From NCBI GenBank assembly GCA_904830895.1, contig LR882958.1:5289501-5353500 (forward strand): a stretch of DNA of 64,000 bases, written 5' to 3'. The notes under the pieces are model-generated. The model was not told the origin of the DNA. It was given only the letters and a program-made list of their open reading frames with translations, and did not search any database. A program made the position numbers and the translations under genes. This DNA comes from Planktothrix rubescens CCAP 1459/22. Lineage in GTDB: Bacteria > Cyanobacteriota > Cyanobacteriia > Cyanobacteriales > Microcoleaceae. This document shows positions 28,906-36,944 of the stretch, piece after piece (position 1 is the first letter of the stretch; every line of letters starts with the position of its first letter).

Positions 28906-29697
28906 TTAGTTGGTAAACCCGTCTAAATTGAAGACCTTTTCTTCAGAACTATTGCCTAAATCTGTACTTCCATCCTCATTCAAATTAGGATTTTCTTCTG
29001 TTAAATGAGTGGGAGTTTCGGGAAGCGACGATTCACTATTTAAAGCTGTCCAAGTTGTTTGATTAACTTGATTACTGCTTTCTAAGCCTTGAGCAATTTG
29101 AAATTCATGCAGCGCCGAAAGAGTGCGAGAACCCAAAACCCCGTCAATTCGGCCAGGATTATATCCTTTCGCCTCCAAACGTTCCTGTAATACACGAACG
29201 TCCGTTCCCCGGGAACCTCTGGATAAAACAGTATCCTCTTTAACTGTAACCGAACTAGCAACTTGAGGCTCCGCCGATAAAGCTTGCCAGGTGTCGCGGT
29301 CTACAACCCCGGTCACTTCTAATCCTTTAGCCTGCTGAAACGCCTGCACCGATGCCGTTGTCCGAGGGCCAAAAACACTATCAATTTTACCTGGGGTGAA
29401 CCCATGGGCTTTTAAGCGTTGTTGTAACCCCGTGACTTGGGAGCCTTCAGTGCCTTGGGATAATACCCGTTCCCGATGGCGAGGGGGTTGAGTTTCAGGT
29501 TGATAAAAGGGTTGAGAAAACAGTTCCCGTCTGGCTGTTTCTGCGTCTGTAACGCTTGAGTTTACCCCGGAATTACCGTTTTCCTGCCAGGATTCTGTGA
29601 TTCCTGAACCAGAATTCGATGTTGCGAAAGCAACGGGAACAAATACAGGAAGAACTAAAGAAAACAAGCCGGCAATAATAGCAGTTTTAATCCCCAT
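28906..29697 (-). CDS. Exported protein with two peptidoglycan-binding domains
   Basis: 263 aa. A signal peptide (TAIIAGLFSLVLPVFVPVAF, cleaved near ATS) is followed by a low-complexity linker and two PG_binding_1 repeats (about 90-148 and 158-215). These carry VTGLQQRLKAHGFTPGKID..FGPRTTASV and VRVLQERLEAKGYNPGRID..LGSRTLSAL. The C-terminus is acidic and disordered. No catalytic domain is present, so it probably binds murein in the periplasm. A palindrome (28865-28888) follows the stop and may act as terminator. Confidence 0.88.
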   Translation of the reverse strand: MGIKTAIIAGLFSLVLPVFVPVAFATSNSGSGITESWQENGNSGVNSSVTDAETARRELFSQPFYQPETQPPRHRERVLSQGTEGSQVTGLQQRLKAHGFTPGKIDSVFGPRTTASVQAFQQAKGLEVTGVVDRDTWQALSAEPQVASSVTVKEDTVLSRGSRGTDVRVLQERLEAKGYNPGRIDGVLGSRTLSALHEFQIAQGLESSNQVNQTTWTALNSESSLPETPTHLTEENPNLNEDGSTDLGNSSEEKVFNLDGFTN

Positions 29698-29918
29698 GGC
29701 TTTTACCCTATTTTTATAAAGTTTAACTTTACTAAATTCAAGTTTCTGAATTGAATCTTAGCATCAGGAGGCGATGAAGAAAAGAGTAAGTTGTTAAATT
29801 TTTACATAAAATTAGCCCTCTCGATCATCAAGGGGGGTAATAATATAGAAAAATCCGATCAAACTCAGATTAATGAAATCCAATTATAGATGCTACAGAT
29901 TATCCCTCTACCCACGGT

Positions 29919-29946
29919 GTAGAGACGTTGCATTCAACGTCTCTAC
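29919..29946. repeat. GTAGAGACG palindrome, intergenic copy
   Basis: GTAGAGACGTTGCATTCAAC then GTCTCTAC, a near-perfect inverted repeat of 28 bp downstream of rpe. Same family as 25511-25535 and 52412-52447. Confidence 0.8.
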
Positions 29947-29982
29947 GGGAGGAATCTGTAGCCAACATTTCATGATGGAATA

Positions 29983-30684
29983 TTAGACTGTTGCTAACTC
30001 AGGAGTAGGGCGTTTACTATGGCGAATTCCTTCAATAGCTTTAGCATAATCAGGAGCATTGAACACCGCAGAACCCGCAACAATGGCGTTAGCCCCGGCT
30101 TCCAACACTTGCCAAGTATTATCCCCTTTCAGACCGCCATCAACTTCAATCCAAGGATTTAAACCCCGTTCGTCGCACATTTGACGTAAGGCGCGAATTT
30201 TCGGCACAATTCCGGGGATAAACTTCTGTCCGCCAAAACCAGGGTTAACACTCATAATTAACACCAAGTCACAAAGCTCTAAGACATATTCAATTAATTC
30301 TAAGGGAGTAGAAGGATTCAAAACCACACCCGCTTGTTTACCCAGTTCTCGAATTTGGCCAAGGGTTCGATGTAAGTGGGGAGAAGCATTGTGTTCGGCG
30401 TGAACCGAAATAATATCAGCGCCAGCTTTAGCAAAACCTTCGACATATTTTTCCGGTTCCACAATCATTAGGTGGACATCCAGAGGTTTTTTTGTTACCG
30501 GACGAATAGCTTCCACAATTAATGGCCCAATGGTAATATTGGGAACGAAGCGACCATCCATCACATCAACATGAATCCAATCGGCGCCAGCTTCATCCAC
30601 CGCCCGAATTTCTTCACCAAGACGACTAAAATCTGCTGATAATATAGAGGGGGAAATAACAATCGGTTTCTGGGTTGCGGTCAT
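29983..30684 (-). CDS. rpe: Ribulose-phosphate 3-epimerase
   Basis: 233 aa TIM barrel interconverting ribulose-5-phosphate and xylulose-5-phosphate, needed in the Calvin cycle and pentose phosphate pathway. Signatures: [29 protein letters not shown] with metal-binding His and Asp, [19 protein letters not shown] and EVDGGLK. Length is normal. It is monocistronic on the minus strand. Confidence 0.96.
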   Translation of the reverse strand: MTATQKPIVISPSILSADFSRLGEEIRAVDEAGADWIHVDVMDGRFVPNITIGPLIVEAIRPVTKKPLDVHLMIVEPEKYVEGFAKAGADIISVHAEHNASPHLHRTLGQIRELGKQAGVVLNPSTPLELIEYVLELCDLVLIMSVNPGFGGQKFIPGIVPKIRALRQMCDERGLNPWIEVDGGLKGDNTWQVLEAGANAIVAGSAVFNAPDYAKAIEGIRHSKRPTPELATV

Positions 30685-30808
30685 GGGTTAATCTGTTCTC
30701 CTGCATCTCAAGTTGTCACCATTGTATCAGAATCCTGGTATTGGGTTTACTGGTTTTAGAGGTTGAGAAAATATTTTCTGTTTTCGGTGCTTACTTTATT
30801 TTTTTCCT

Positions 30809-31183
30809 ATGAAAACCAATCACATCTATGAGAATCCTGAACATGAACGGTTGCAGTTGTTTGTTTATTTAATTCCGATATTGGGTTTCTTCCCGGCATT
30901 GTGGACGTTATATCGACGGTCAGGCACAAAACAACAACAAGCCGCCAGTCGATTAGTGATTGTGTTAGCGTTCAGTTGGTTAACAGCACTGATATTGTTA
31001 GAAACTGGAGCCAATAGTGCGGAATCGATCGCCTTGCCGATGTTATTAACCAGTAGTCTATTGACAACCAGTTATTTTATTGTCAGTTTAGGCTTAATGA
31101 TTAAAGTCTGGAAACGTCAACCTATATGGCTTCCTGGAATTAGCCAAATTGCTGAACAAGGATTAGGCAAACATCTGCCATAA
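30809..31183 (+). CDS. Small membrane protein of unknown function
   Basis: 124 aa with three hydrophobic segments (about 20-36, 47-65, 77-98) separated by a basic loop (YRRSGTKQQQ) and an N-terminal cytoplasmic stretch. The layout resembles small cyanobacterial proteins of the DUF4870 type, but I cannot name a family. It is divergent from rpe and precedes the LCP gene by 70 bp, so it may be co-transcribed with it. Confidence 0.65.
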   Translation: MKTNHIYENPEHERLQLFVYLIPILGFFPALWTLYRRSGTKQQQAASRLVIVLAFSWLTALILLETGANSAESIALPMLLTSSLLTTSYFIVSLGLMIKVWKRQPIWLPGISQIAEQGLGKHLP

Positions 31184-31253
31184 TAGGTTGGTTCTAAAAC
31201 AATCCCCGGTTTTACCATCAGTGTATTATCTCTAAAAATTATTTATTAAGTGT

Positions 31254-32708
31254 GTGAGGAAGTCCGTGTCAGCACCAAGATATCAGAGTCAAAAACCATT
31301 GCCAAACCCGTCCAAACCCAATCTCAGGAAATTAGCTCAATCTAGTCCCGGACGATGGTTAGGACTGGGTTTAGGTTTAGCTGGAGTCGCCATGATTTCG
31401 GCCACCGCCGGAGCTTTATTAGCCGTGTCTCTATCGACAACACCCCTATTACAGCAAAAATTAACCCCCGAAGAAGCGGCGGTTTTTTCTCAAGGTCAAA
31501 TGGCTACTACCAACATGAGACTGCCAGAATTAACCCGCCCGGTGAATATTCTGGTGATGGGGGTGAAGGTTTTAACCTCAGATTTAGAAGATGATTCCCA
31601 CCCGGAAGTCGGATACCATGCTTTGGTGGATTCCTTTAAAGGGTTATCGGATACAATGCTATTAATCCGCTTTGATCCGGCTAATAAACAGTTAAAAGTA
31701 TTATCAATTCCCCGTGACACTCGAACCTATGTAGAAGGTCGGGGAATGACTAAAATTAATGATGCCAATTATTATGGCGGCCCGGCCTTAAGTGCAAAAG
31801 CCACCAGTGAATTATTAGGCGGTGTGGGAATAGACCGTTATGTGCGAGTGAATGTCCAAGGGGTAGAAAAATTAATTGATGCCATGGGAGGCGTTAATAT
31901 TTACGTCCCCAAAGATATGAAATATCAAGATGATAGTCAGCATCTCTATATTAATTTAAAACAAGGGGAACAACACCTAAATGGAGCGAAAGCCTTACAA
32001 TTTTTACGGTTCCGTTATGATGCTTTAGGCGATATCGGACGGGTACAACGTCAACAAATGCTGATTCGGGCGTTCATGGAACAAGCATTAAATGTGAGTA
32101 CCATTTCTAAATTGCCTCAAATTATGTCAATTGTTCAATCTCATATTGATACTAATTTAAGTTTAGAAGAATTAGTTGCCTTGGTTGATTTTGCCACTAA
32201 TATTAAACGGGAAAATGTACAAATGTTGATGGTGCCGGGGGAATTTAGTGACCCGAAAGAATACCGAGCCAGCTATTGGTTACCCGATGCAGCCCGCTTA
32301 GAAAATGTAGTAGCTCAACATTTTGATTTTGGTCAGGATGTTTGGAAATTTGAGAATATTGATCCCAAAGATTTAAGAATTGCTATTCAAGATAGTAATG
32401 ATAGTTCTGAGGCTATTGATAAATTAGTTGGTACTTTAAATGATGGGGGTTTTTGGAACGTAAAAATTTCTAAACCTTGGACAGAACCCTTAGAAGAAAC
32501 TAAAATTGTCGCTCAGGATGGGGATATTAAGAGCGCTGAATTGCTACAAAAATCCCTGGGTTTTGGTAAGGTTGTCGTCGAAAGTACGGGATTTTTAGAA
32601 TCTGACTTAACAATTCAAGTGGGGAAAGATTGGTTAAAAAAATACAATCAACCTAGTCCTGCTGCCTCTCCAGGGCTTGAATTAACTCCTAATTCAACAA
32701 AAAAATGA
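31254..32708 (+). CDS. LytR-CpsA-Psr (LCP) family ligase
   Basis: 484 aa. A basic cytoplasmic start, one membrane helix (about 35-62, GLGLGLAGVAMISATAGALL), then an LCP domain (about 98-265) with RFDPANKQLKVLSIPRDT, MTKINDANYYGGP and a conserved Arg/Asp set (FLRFRYDALGDIGRVQRQQ), and a C-terminal LytR_C domain (about 370-455). LCP enzymes attach glycopolymers to peptidoglycan from lipid-linked donors on the outer side of the plasma membrane. GTG at 31254 or 31266 could start translation. Confidence 0.92.
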   Translation: MRKSVSAPRYQSQKPLPNPSKPNLRKLAQSSPGRWLGLGLGLAGVAMISATAGALLAVSLSTTPLLQQKLTPEEAAVFSQGQMATTNMRLPELTRPVNILVMGVKVLTSDLEDDSHPEVGYHALVDSFKGLSDTMLLIRFDPANKQLKVLSIPRDTRTYVEGRGMTKINDANYYGGPALSAKATSELLGGVGIDRYVRVNVQGVEKLIDAMGGVNIYVPKDMKYQDDSQHLYINLKQGEQHLNGAKALQFLRFRYDALGDIGRVQRQQMLIRAFMEQALNVSTISKLPQIMSIVQSHIDTNLSLEELVALVDFATNIKRENVQMLMVPGEFSDPKEYRASYWLPDAARLENVVAQHFDFGQDVWKFENIDPKDLRIAIQDSNDSSEAIDKLVGTLNDGGFWNVKISKPWTEPLEETKIVAQDGDIKSAELLQKSLGFGKVVVESTGFLESDLTIQVGKDWLKKYNQPSPAASPGLELTPNSTKK

Positions 32709-32914
32709 TTCTAGGGGTTGGGTCTGCAAACCCTCTTAAGGGTTTCAAAATTACGCTCAAGAAACCGGGTTTCTAATTAAGATTGATTGGATTAAATCAA
32801 TATTTGTTAAGAAACCAGGTTTCTGAAAGCGATCGCAGTTAACCAAATCTGAGTATTATACTCGAAATAACCAGTATTTCACAATCAAAATTAATAACAA
32901 TTTCATACATAAAA

Positions 32915-33145
32915 TTAATATTTCCGTTTGAGTTTATCAACAGAAATCAATCGATCTTCTAAAACATCTTCCTTGCCTTTTTCAAAAGATTCTTTAAACC
33001 CAGAAATTTTAAGTAATTCTTCTGTTGCTTCTTGACTTTCTCGTTCTGCTAAATACGATAAAAAATCCGCAGCTACCCTGAGTTTTTCAGGAGATAGCTG
33101 ATCAACATATTGTTTAACTTGATTGCGAATATCAGTAACGTTCAT
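32915..33145 (-). CDS. Antitoxin-like small protein
   Basis: 76 aa, mostly helical. The N-terminus (NQVKQYVDQLSPEKLRVAAD, FLSYLAERE) resembles cyanobacterial DUF2281-type antitoxins that pair with RelE- or PIN-type toxins. The charged C-terminus (KGKEDVLEDRL) would fold on the toxin. No toxin gene is found downstream (32709-32914 shows no ORF). The family call is from resemblance only. Confidence 0.6.
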   Translation of the reverse strand: MNVTDIRNQVKQYVDQLSPEKLRVAADFLSYLAERESQEATEELLKISGFKESFEKGKEDVLEDRLISVDKLKRKY

Positions 33146-33205
33146 AAAGTGCTTTTGAATTAGCTTATTATCTATTATATAATTTTTTTCAAGAATGCGA
33201 TCGCA

Positions 33206-33409
33206 CTAATTTTCATTATTCACCCAATTTGTCATATCTACAGAATCATGTTCATCATATTTTTCAGGCGAATAAAATTTTTTACTAATTTCTTTCATCT
33301 CTTGATCACTGACATCAGGAATTAAAACTTGCATTAACGAGAGACGTTCTTCTCTAAGAACTTCTCGAATGCTTTCTTTCATGAGTTGTTTTAAGGTTTC
33401 CATTTCCAT
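33206..33409 (-). CDS. Small hypothetical, antitoxin-like protein
   Basis: 67 aa, acidic, helical (ETLKQLMKESIREVLREER, then SDQEMKEISKKFYSPEKYDE). It lies 60 bp upstream of another antitoxin-like gene on the same strand. Short, charged proteins of this shape are often antitoxins in cyanobacteria, but I do not recognise a specific family and no toxin is adjacent. Confidence 0.5.
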   Translation of the reverse strand: MEMETLKQLMKESIREVLREERLSLMQVLIPDVSDQEMKEISKKFYSPEKYDEHDSVDMTNWVNNEN

Positions 33410-33718
33410 AAATGTAGAAAATAGATAAGTAAACTAGGTCTGATTTTATTTTATCATAGATTCGCTATTTTTTTGGAATTGTCTTAAATGAAGCGATCGC
33501 ATCCCCAATTCAACCAATCATTTTCATAACGAATCAATTAATTTTGTTAATCACGGCGAACTTTAATATATTCTCGCACCACAGGAGATAAACTAAATAA
33601 AACTTGATGCTTAACAGCTTATTGCAACAAAAATTAAAACCCGGCGCTACAATATGATTGTGGGTGTTAATTGTTTTGGTGCGTGCGCGGGGATAGCCGC
33701 ACCCTACGGAGGTGAAAG
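33410..33718. other. Intergenic region upstream of the TPR-protease gene
   Basis: About 310 bases with a HIP1 site (33493-33500) and a GATAGCCGCACCCTACGG segment near 33690, a short motif common in cyanobacterial spacers. A 24-codon stretch on the minus strand (about 33547-33620, reading LSPVVREYIKVRRD) looks gene-like but lacks a start and an upstream frame. No other signal. Confidence 0.4.
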
Positions 33719-35206
33719 GTGCGAAAGTCGAAATTGCTTTCTCTGGTTCTGATTTTTTCTGTGTTGAGTTACACACCTGTTGGTTTGGGGCAGAGTGTGG
33801 AGGAATTATTAAAGCAAGGGGTGGATGCTTTTGGACAACAAAACTACACCCAAGCGGAATCCATTTATCGTCAAATTATTAAAAATAATCCCCGTCATGC
33901 CGAATCTTATTTATGGTTAGGTGTTACGCTTTATAGACAAGGGAAATTAGACGAAGCAATTACTAATTACCAAAAAGCCATTCAACTCGACCCCAAATCT
34001 GCCAATGCTTACTACAATCTGGGTGTTGCGCTTAAAAACCAAGGGAAATTAGATGAAGCGATTACTAATTACCAAAAAGCGATTCAACTCGACCCCAAAT
34101 TTGCCCTTGGTTACATTGGTCTGGGCAATGCGCTTAGAAACCAAGGGAAATTAGAAGAAGCGATTACTAATTACCAAAAAGCGATTCAACTCGACCCCAA
34201 ATATGCCTCTGCTTACATTGGTCTGGGCAATGCGCTTAGAAACCAAGGGAAACTAGAAGAAGCGATTACTAATCACCGGATAGCTTTAAGTTTACCTGAT
34301 GAAAAAGCAACTCCTGCCAGCAACCATACCTTAGCCCATAATTCTTTAGGCTATGCTCTACAACAACAAGGGAAACTGCCAGAAGCCATTGCGGAGTATC
34401 AAAAATCTATTGCCCTTGACGGCAATTTTGTCGCCGCCCAGAATAACTTAAAGGAAGCCCAACGACTCCTGGCCCAACAGTCTCCCCAATATGTCCCGGC
34501 GCCTGCGAGTGATTTAGCCTTTGTTCCCACTTTGCAACAGGAACCCCTGCGGGATGAGTTACGCGCTACGGTATTGATTATTGCTAATGATATTCCGGGG
34601 ACACAGGGGCAGACAAGGGGGACGGGTTGGGTGGTGAAACGGGAGGGAAATACTATTTGGGTGATGACTAACCGCCATGTTATTGCCGACAATAGGGGTA
34701 AACCCAGTCCCAAGATTGAAATTGAGTTTTTCAGCGATATTGAAGAAAACCGACGCACCCGTTTTGCAGCGACAGTTGAACAAATTAGTAATGACCCAAA
34801 TCTGGATTTAGCGGTTTTGAAAATTACGGGAATTCCTGATGATATTCGACCGTTGAAAATGGGTACAGGTCGAATCAGTCGCAATACTAAAATTATTGTG
34901 ATTGGTCATCCGATTAATGCTGACCCTTGGAATTCCTCTGGGGGAGAAGTGACGAATTATAGTATTAATAAAGTGACTGTTAGTGCGGTGGTTGCTACGG
35001 GTAATTCCGGTGGCCCTGTGATTAACGAAACCACAAAAGAGGTGATTGCGATTATGGTTCAGGTTGCAGGTGAGAATATTTCCACTAATCCTAACATCCC
35101 TACCCCGCCCCCTCCTGATCAAGTTTTCACCACCGGAGAGTTTGGTATTGCTTATCCGATTGATTTAGTCCAACAACAGTTAATTAAATGGGGGATAAAT
35201 CCGTAG
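33719..35206 (+). CDS. Exported TPR and trypsin-like serine protease
   Basis: 495 aa from a GTG at 33719. Signal peptide (LLSLVLIFSVLSYTPVGLG-QS), six TPR units (about 25-230) and a trypsin-like domain (about 275-490). The catalytic triad is visible: His in MTNRHVIAD, Asp in DPNLDLAVLKI and Ser in VATGNSGGPVIN. TPRs 2-4 come from three exact-length 102-bp DNA repeats (33938-34243). It presumably acts in the periplasm or outside the cell, with the TPRs recruiting partners. The next gene is a chimeric copy of its protease part. Confidence 0.88.
   Translation: MRKSKLLSLVLIFSVLSYTPVGLGQSVEELLKQGVDAFGQQNYTQAESIYRQIIKNNPRHAESYLWLGVTLYRQGKLDEAITNYQKAIQLDPKSANAYYNLGVALKNQGKLDEAITNYQKAIQLDPKFALGYIGLGNALRNQGKLEEAITNYQKAIQLDPKYASAYIGLGNALRNQGKLEEAITNHRIALSLPDEKATPASNHTLAHNSLGYALQQQGKLPEAIAEYQKSIALDGNFVAAQNNLKEAQRLLAQQSPQYVPAPASDLAFVPTLQQEPLRDELRATVLIIANDIPGTQGQTRGTGWVVKREGNTIWVMTNRHVIADNRGKPSPKIEIEFFSDIEENRRTRFAATVEQISNDPNLDLAVLKITGIPDDIRPLKMGTGRISRNTKIIVIGHPINADPWNSSGGEVTNYSINKVTVSAVVATGNSGGPVINETTKEVIAIMVQVAGENISTNPNIPTPPPPDQVFTTGEFGIAYPIDLVQQQLIKWGINP
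33938..34243 (+). repeat. Three 102-bp tandem repeats encoding TPR units
   Basis: Units begin at 33938, 34040 and 34142 (each CAAGGGAAATTAGAnGAAGC), and a diverged fourth begins at 34244. Each encodes one 34-residue TPR (QGKLDEAITNYQKAIQLDPK). High identity suggests recent copying and potential copy-number change. Confidence 0.9.
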
Positions 35207-35317
35207 GAGGACGGCATTTTATGTGTTAAATTCAGTCTAAAATACCTGATTATATCCTAGATTAGATCCCCCTAAATCCCCCTTATTATGATCACCAGAT
35301 TTGCCACTAAAAAAATT

Positions 35318-36154
35318 ATGCGTAAAATTGCTTTTTTAACCTTAACTATTCTGAGTATAACGCCTTTGAGTGCGATCGCTTGTCAAAATAGCTTAAAAGA
35401 AGCGCAACGACTCATCATCGCCCAACAATCTCCCCAATATGTCCCCCCGCCAGCAAGTGATTTACCCTTTGTTCCCACTTTACAACAGGAACCCCTGCGG
35501 GACGAGTTACGCGCTACAGTATTGATTATTGCTAATGATATTCCGGGGACACTGGGGCAGACAAGGGGGACGGGTTGGGTGGTGAAACGGGAGGGGAATA
35601 GTATTTGGGTGGTGACTACCCGCCATGTCATTGCTAACCAAAGCGGTAAACCCAGTCCCAAGATTGAAATTGAGTTTTTCAGCAATATTGAAGCAACTCG
35701 ACGCACCCGTTTTCCAGCGACGGTTGAACAAATTAGTAATGACACAAATCTGGATTTAGCGGTTTTGAAAATTACCGGAATTCCTGATGATATTCGACCG
35801 TTGAAAATGGGTACAGGTCGAGTCAGTCGCACTACTAAAGTTATTGTGATTGGTCATCCGATTAATGCTGGCCCTTGGACTTCTTCTGGGGGAGAAGTGA
35901 CGAATTATAGTATTAATAAAGTGACTGTTAGTGCGGTGGTTGCTCCAGGTACTTCCGGCAGCCCTGTGATTAACGAAACCACAAAAGAGGTGATTGGGAT
36001 TATGGTTGGGATTGCAGATCAGGATATTGCTACTGATCCTAACATTCCTATTCCTCCTGTTCCTGATCAAATTTTCACCACTGGCGGGTTTGGTATTGCT
36101 TATCCGATTGATTTAGTCCAACAACAGTTAATCAAATGGGGGATAAATCCGTAG
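35318..36154 (+). CDS. Exported trypsin-like protease, chimeric duplicate
   Basis: 278 aa from the ATG at 35318 (upstream ATG at 35288 is less likely, because 35318 matches the start of the gene at 36243). The leader KIAFLTLTILSITPLSAIAC is nearly the same as in the gene at 36243; everything from SLKEAQRLI onward matches the protease part of the TPR-protease gene. Triad residues are kept: TTRHVIAN, DTNLDLAVLKI and APGTSGSPVIN. The AIAC at the leader end could be a lipobox. The gene looks like a recent fusion of one neighbour's export signal to the other's protease domain. A 28-bp palindrome overlaps its stop codon. Confidence 0.87.
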   Translation: MRKIAFLTLTILSITPLSAIACQNSLKEAQRLIIAQQSPQYVPPPASDLPFVPTLQQEPLRDELRATVLIIANDIPGTLGQTRGTGWVVKREGNSIWVVTTRHVIANQSGKPSPKIEIEFFSNIEATRRTRFPATVEQISNDTNLDLAVLKITGIPDDIRPLKMGTGRVSRTTKVIVIGHPINAGPWTSSGGEVTNYSINKVTVSAVVAPGTSGSPVINETTKEVIGIMVGIADQDIATDPNIPIPPVPDQIFTTGGFGIAYPIDLVQQQLIKWGINP

Positions 36155-36178
36155 GGGCGAGGCGCGCCTCGCCCCTAC
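36151..36178. terminator. Perfect 28-bp palindrome at the stop codon of the protease duplicate
   Basis: GTAGGGGCGAGGCG followed by its exact complement CGCCTCGCCCCTAC. The TAG stop is inside it. It could act as a hairpin that ends or attenuates transcription before the gene at 36243, although no T-run follows. Confidence 0.6.
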
Positions 36179-36242
36179 AGAAAGGACGGTAAAAGCGAGT
36201 AAAAACCTGTTATTATTATTCCAAATTGCCACTAAAAAAATT

Positions 36243-36944
36243 ATGCGTAGAATTGCCTTTCTAACCTTAACTATTCTGAGTATAACTCCTTTGAGTGCGA
36301 TCGCTTGCCAAAACGGACATCCTGACTCCCTCGCCTATATTCGCCGGGATAATAACCGTTGTGAAGGTCTAAAAGATGGTCAGGATGTTTCATTATCATT
36401 TCGACTGACCTCTTTAGTTTCTCGGAGTCTGAATAGTTATCCCAACAACTTAACAGTAAAAATTCCCGCTCCTAATAATAGCACTCCTAATCTGGTGATT
36501 CAATCCTATTTTAGAAATTATCGCTTAGATGAAATTAATTTAAAACCAAGTGCGTCTAACTTTATTTTTAATTTACCTACGGCTATTCTACAAAAGGCTA
36601 AAATTCCCCTGAATAAACTTAGGGCTTTAGCCTATATTACTCAAAAATCAGAAAGGGTTTATTATCCGGTGATTTTAGGAACTCCTTCCCCTCAATATGA
36701 ATTTGTGATTTATTCCCCAGAAAGGGTTATATTTACTAACTTGGAAGTGCGACAAAATGGAAAGGTGATTCCAGGTAGCCAAAGTCCTCGCCCTAACCCA
36801 ATTCAAGGGGAAGTTATTTATACTTGGAATCCGGCAAATGCCCCTGCAAATGGACGTTATGAGTTATACGTTCAGGCGAAAGGAGAAAATCAAACCCGGG
36901 CTTATAGTTATTATTTTGAACATCAGAATAATTGGTTAAAATAA
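36243..36944 (+). CDS. Exported protein of unknown function
   Basis: 233 aa. Signal peptide (IAFLTLTILSITPLSAIAC, possible lipobox at Cys22), then a mature part with a Cys pair (CQNGH, RCEGL), many beta-strand-like segments and a C-terminal region (YEFVIYSPERVIFTNLEVRQ, TYTWNPANAPANGRYELYV-like) that suggests an immunoglobulin-like fold. I do not recognise the family. Its stop codon overlaps the start of the next gene (TAATG at 36942-36946), so the two are translationally coupled. The leader was copied to the protease gene upstream. Confidence 0.7.
   Translation: MRRIAFLTLTILSITPLSAIACQNGHPDSLAYIRRDNNRCEGLKDGQDVSLSFRLTSLVSRSLNSYPNNLTVKIPAPNNSTPNLVIQSYFRNYRLDEINLKPSASNFIFNLPTAILQKAKIPLNKLRALAYITQKSERVYYPVILGTPSPQYEFVIYSPERVIFTNLEVRQNGKVIPGSQSPRPNPIQGEVIYTWNPANAPANGRYELYVQAKGENQTRAYSYYFEHQNNWLK

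Noticed and set aside
33534-33776. 80-codon minus-strand frame and a short LSPVVREYIKVRRD stretch
   Set aside because: The long frame crosses repeat-like spacer DNA into the protease gene. The short stretch has a stop directly upstream, so only about 24 codons remain.
34399-36070. Minus-strand frames opposite the two protease genes
   Set aside because: They appear in both copies only because the plus-strand genes are duplicates; their composition is that of antisense shadow frames.
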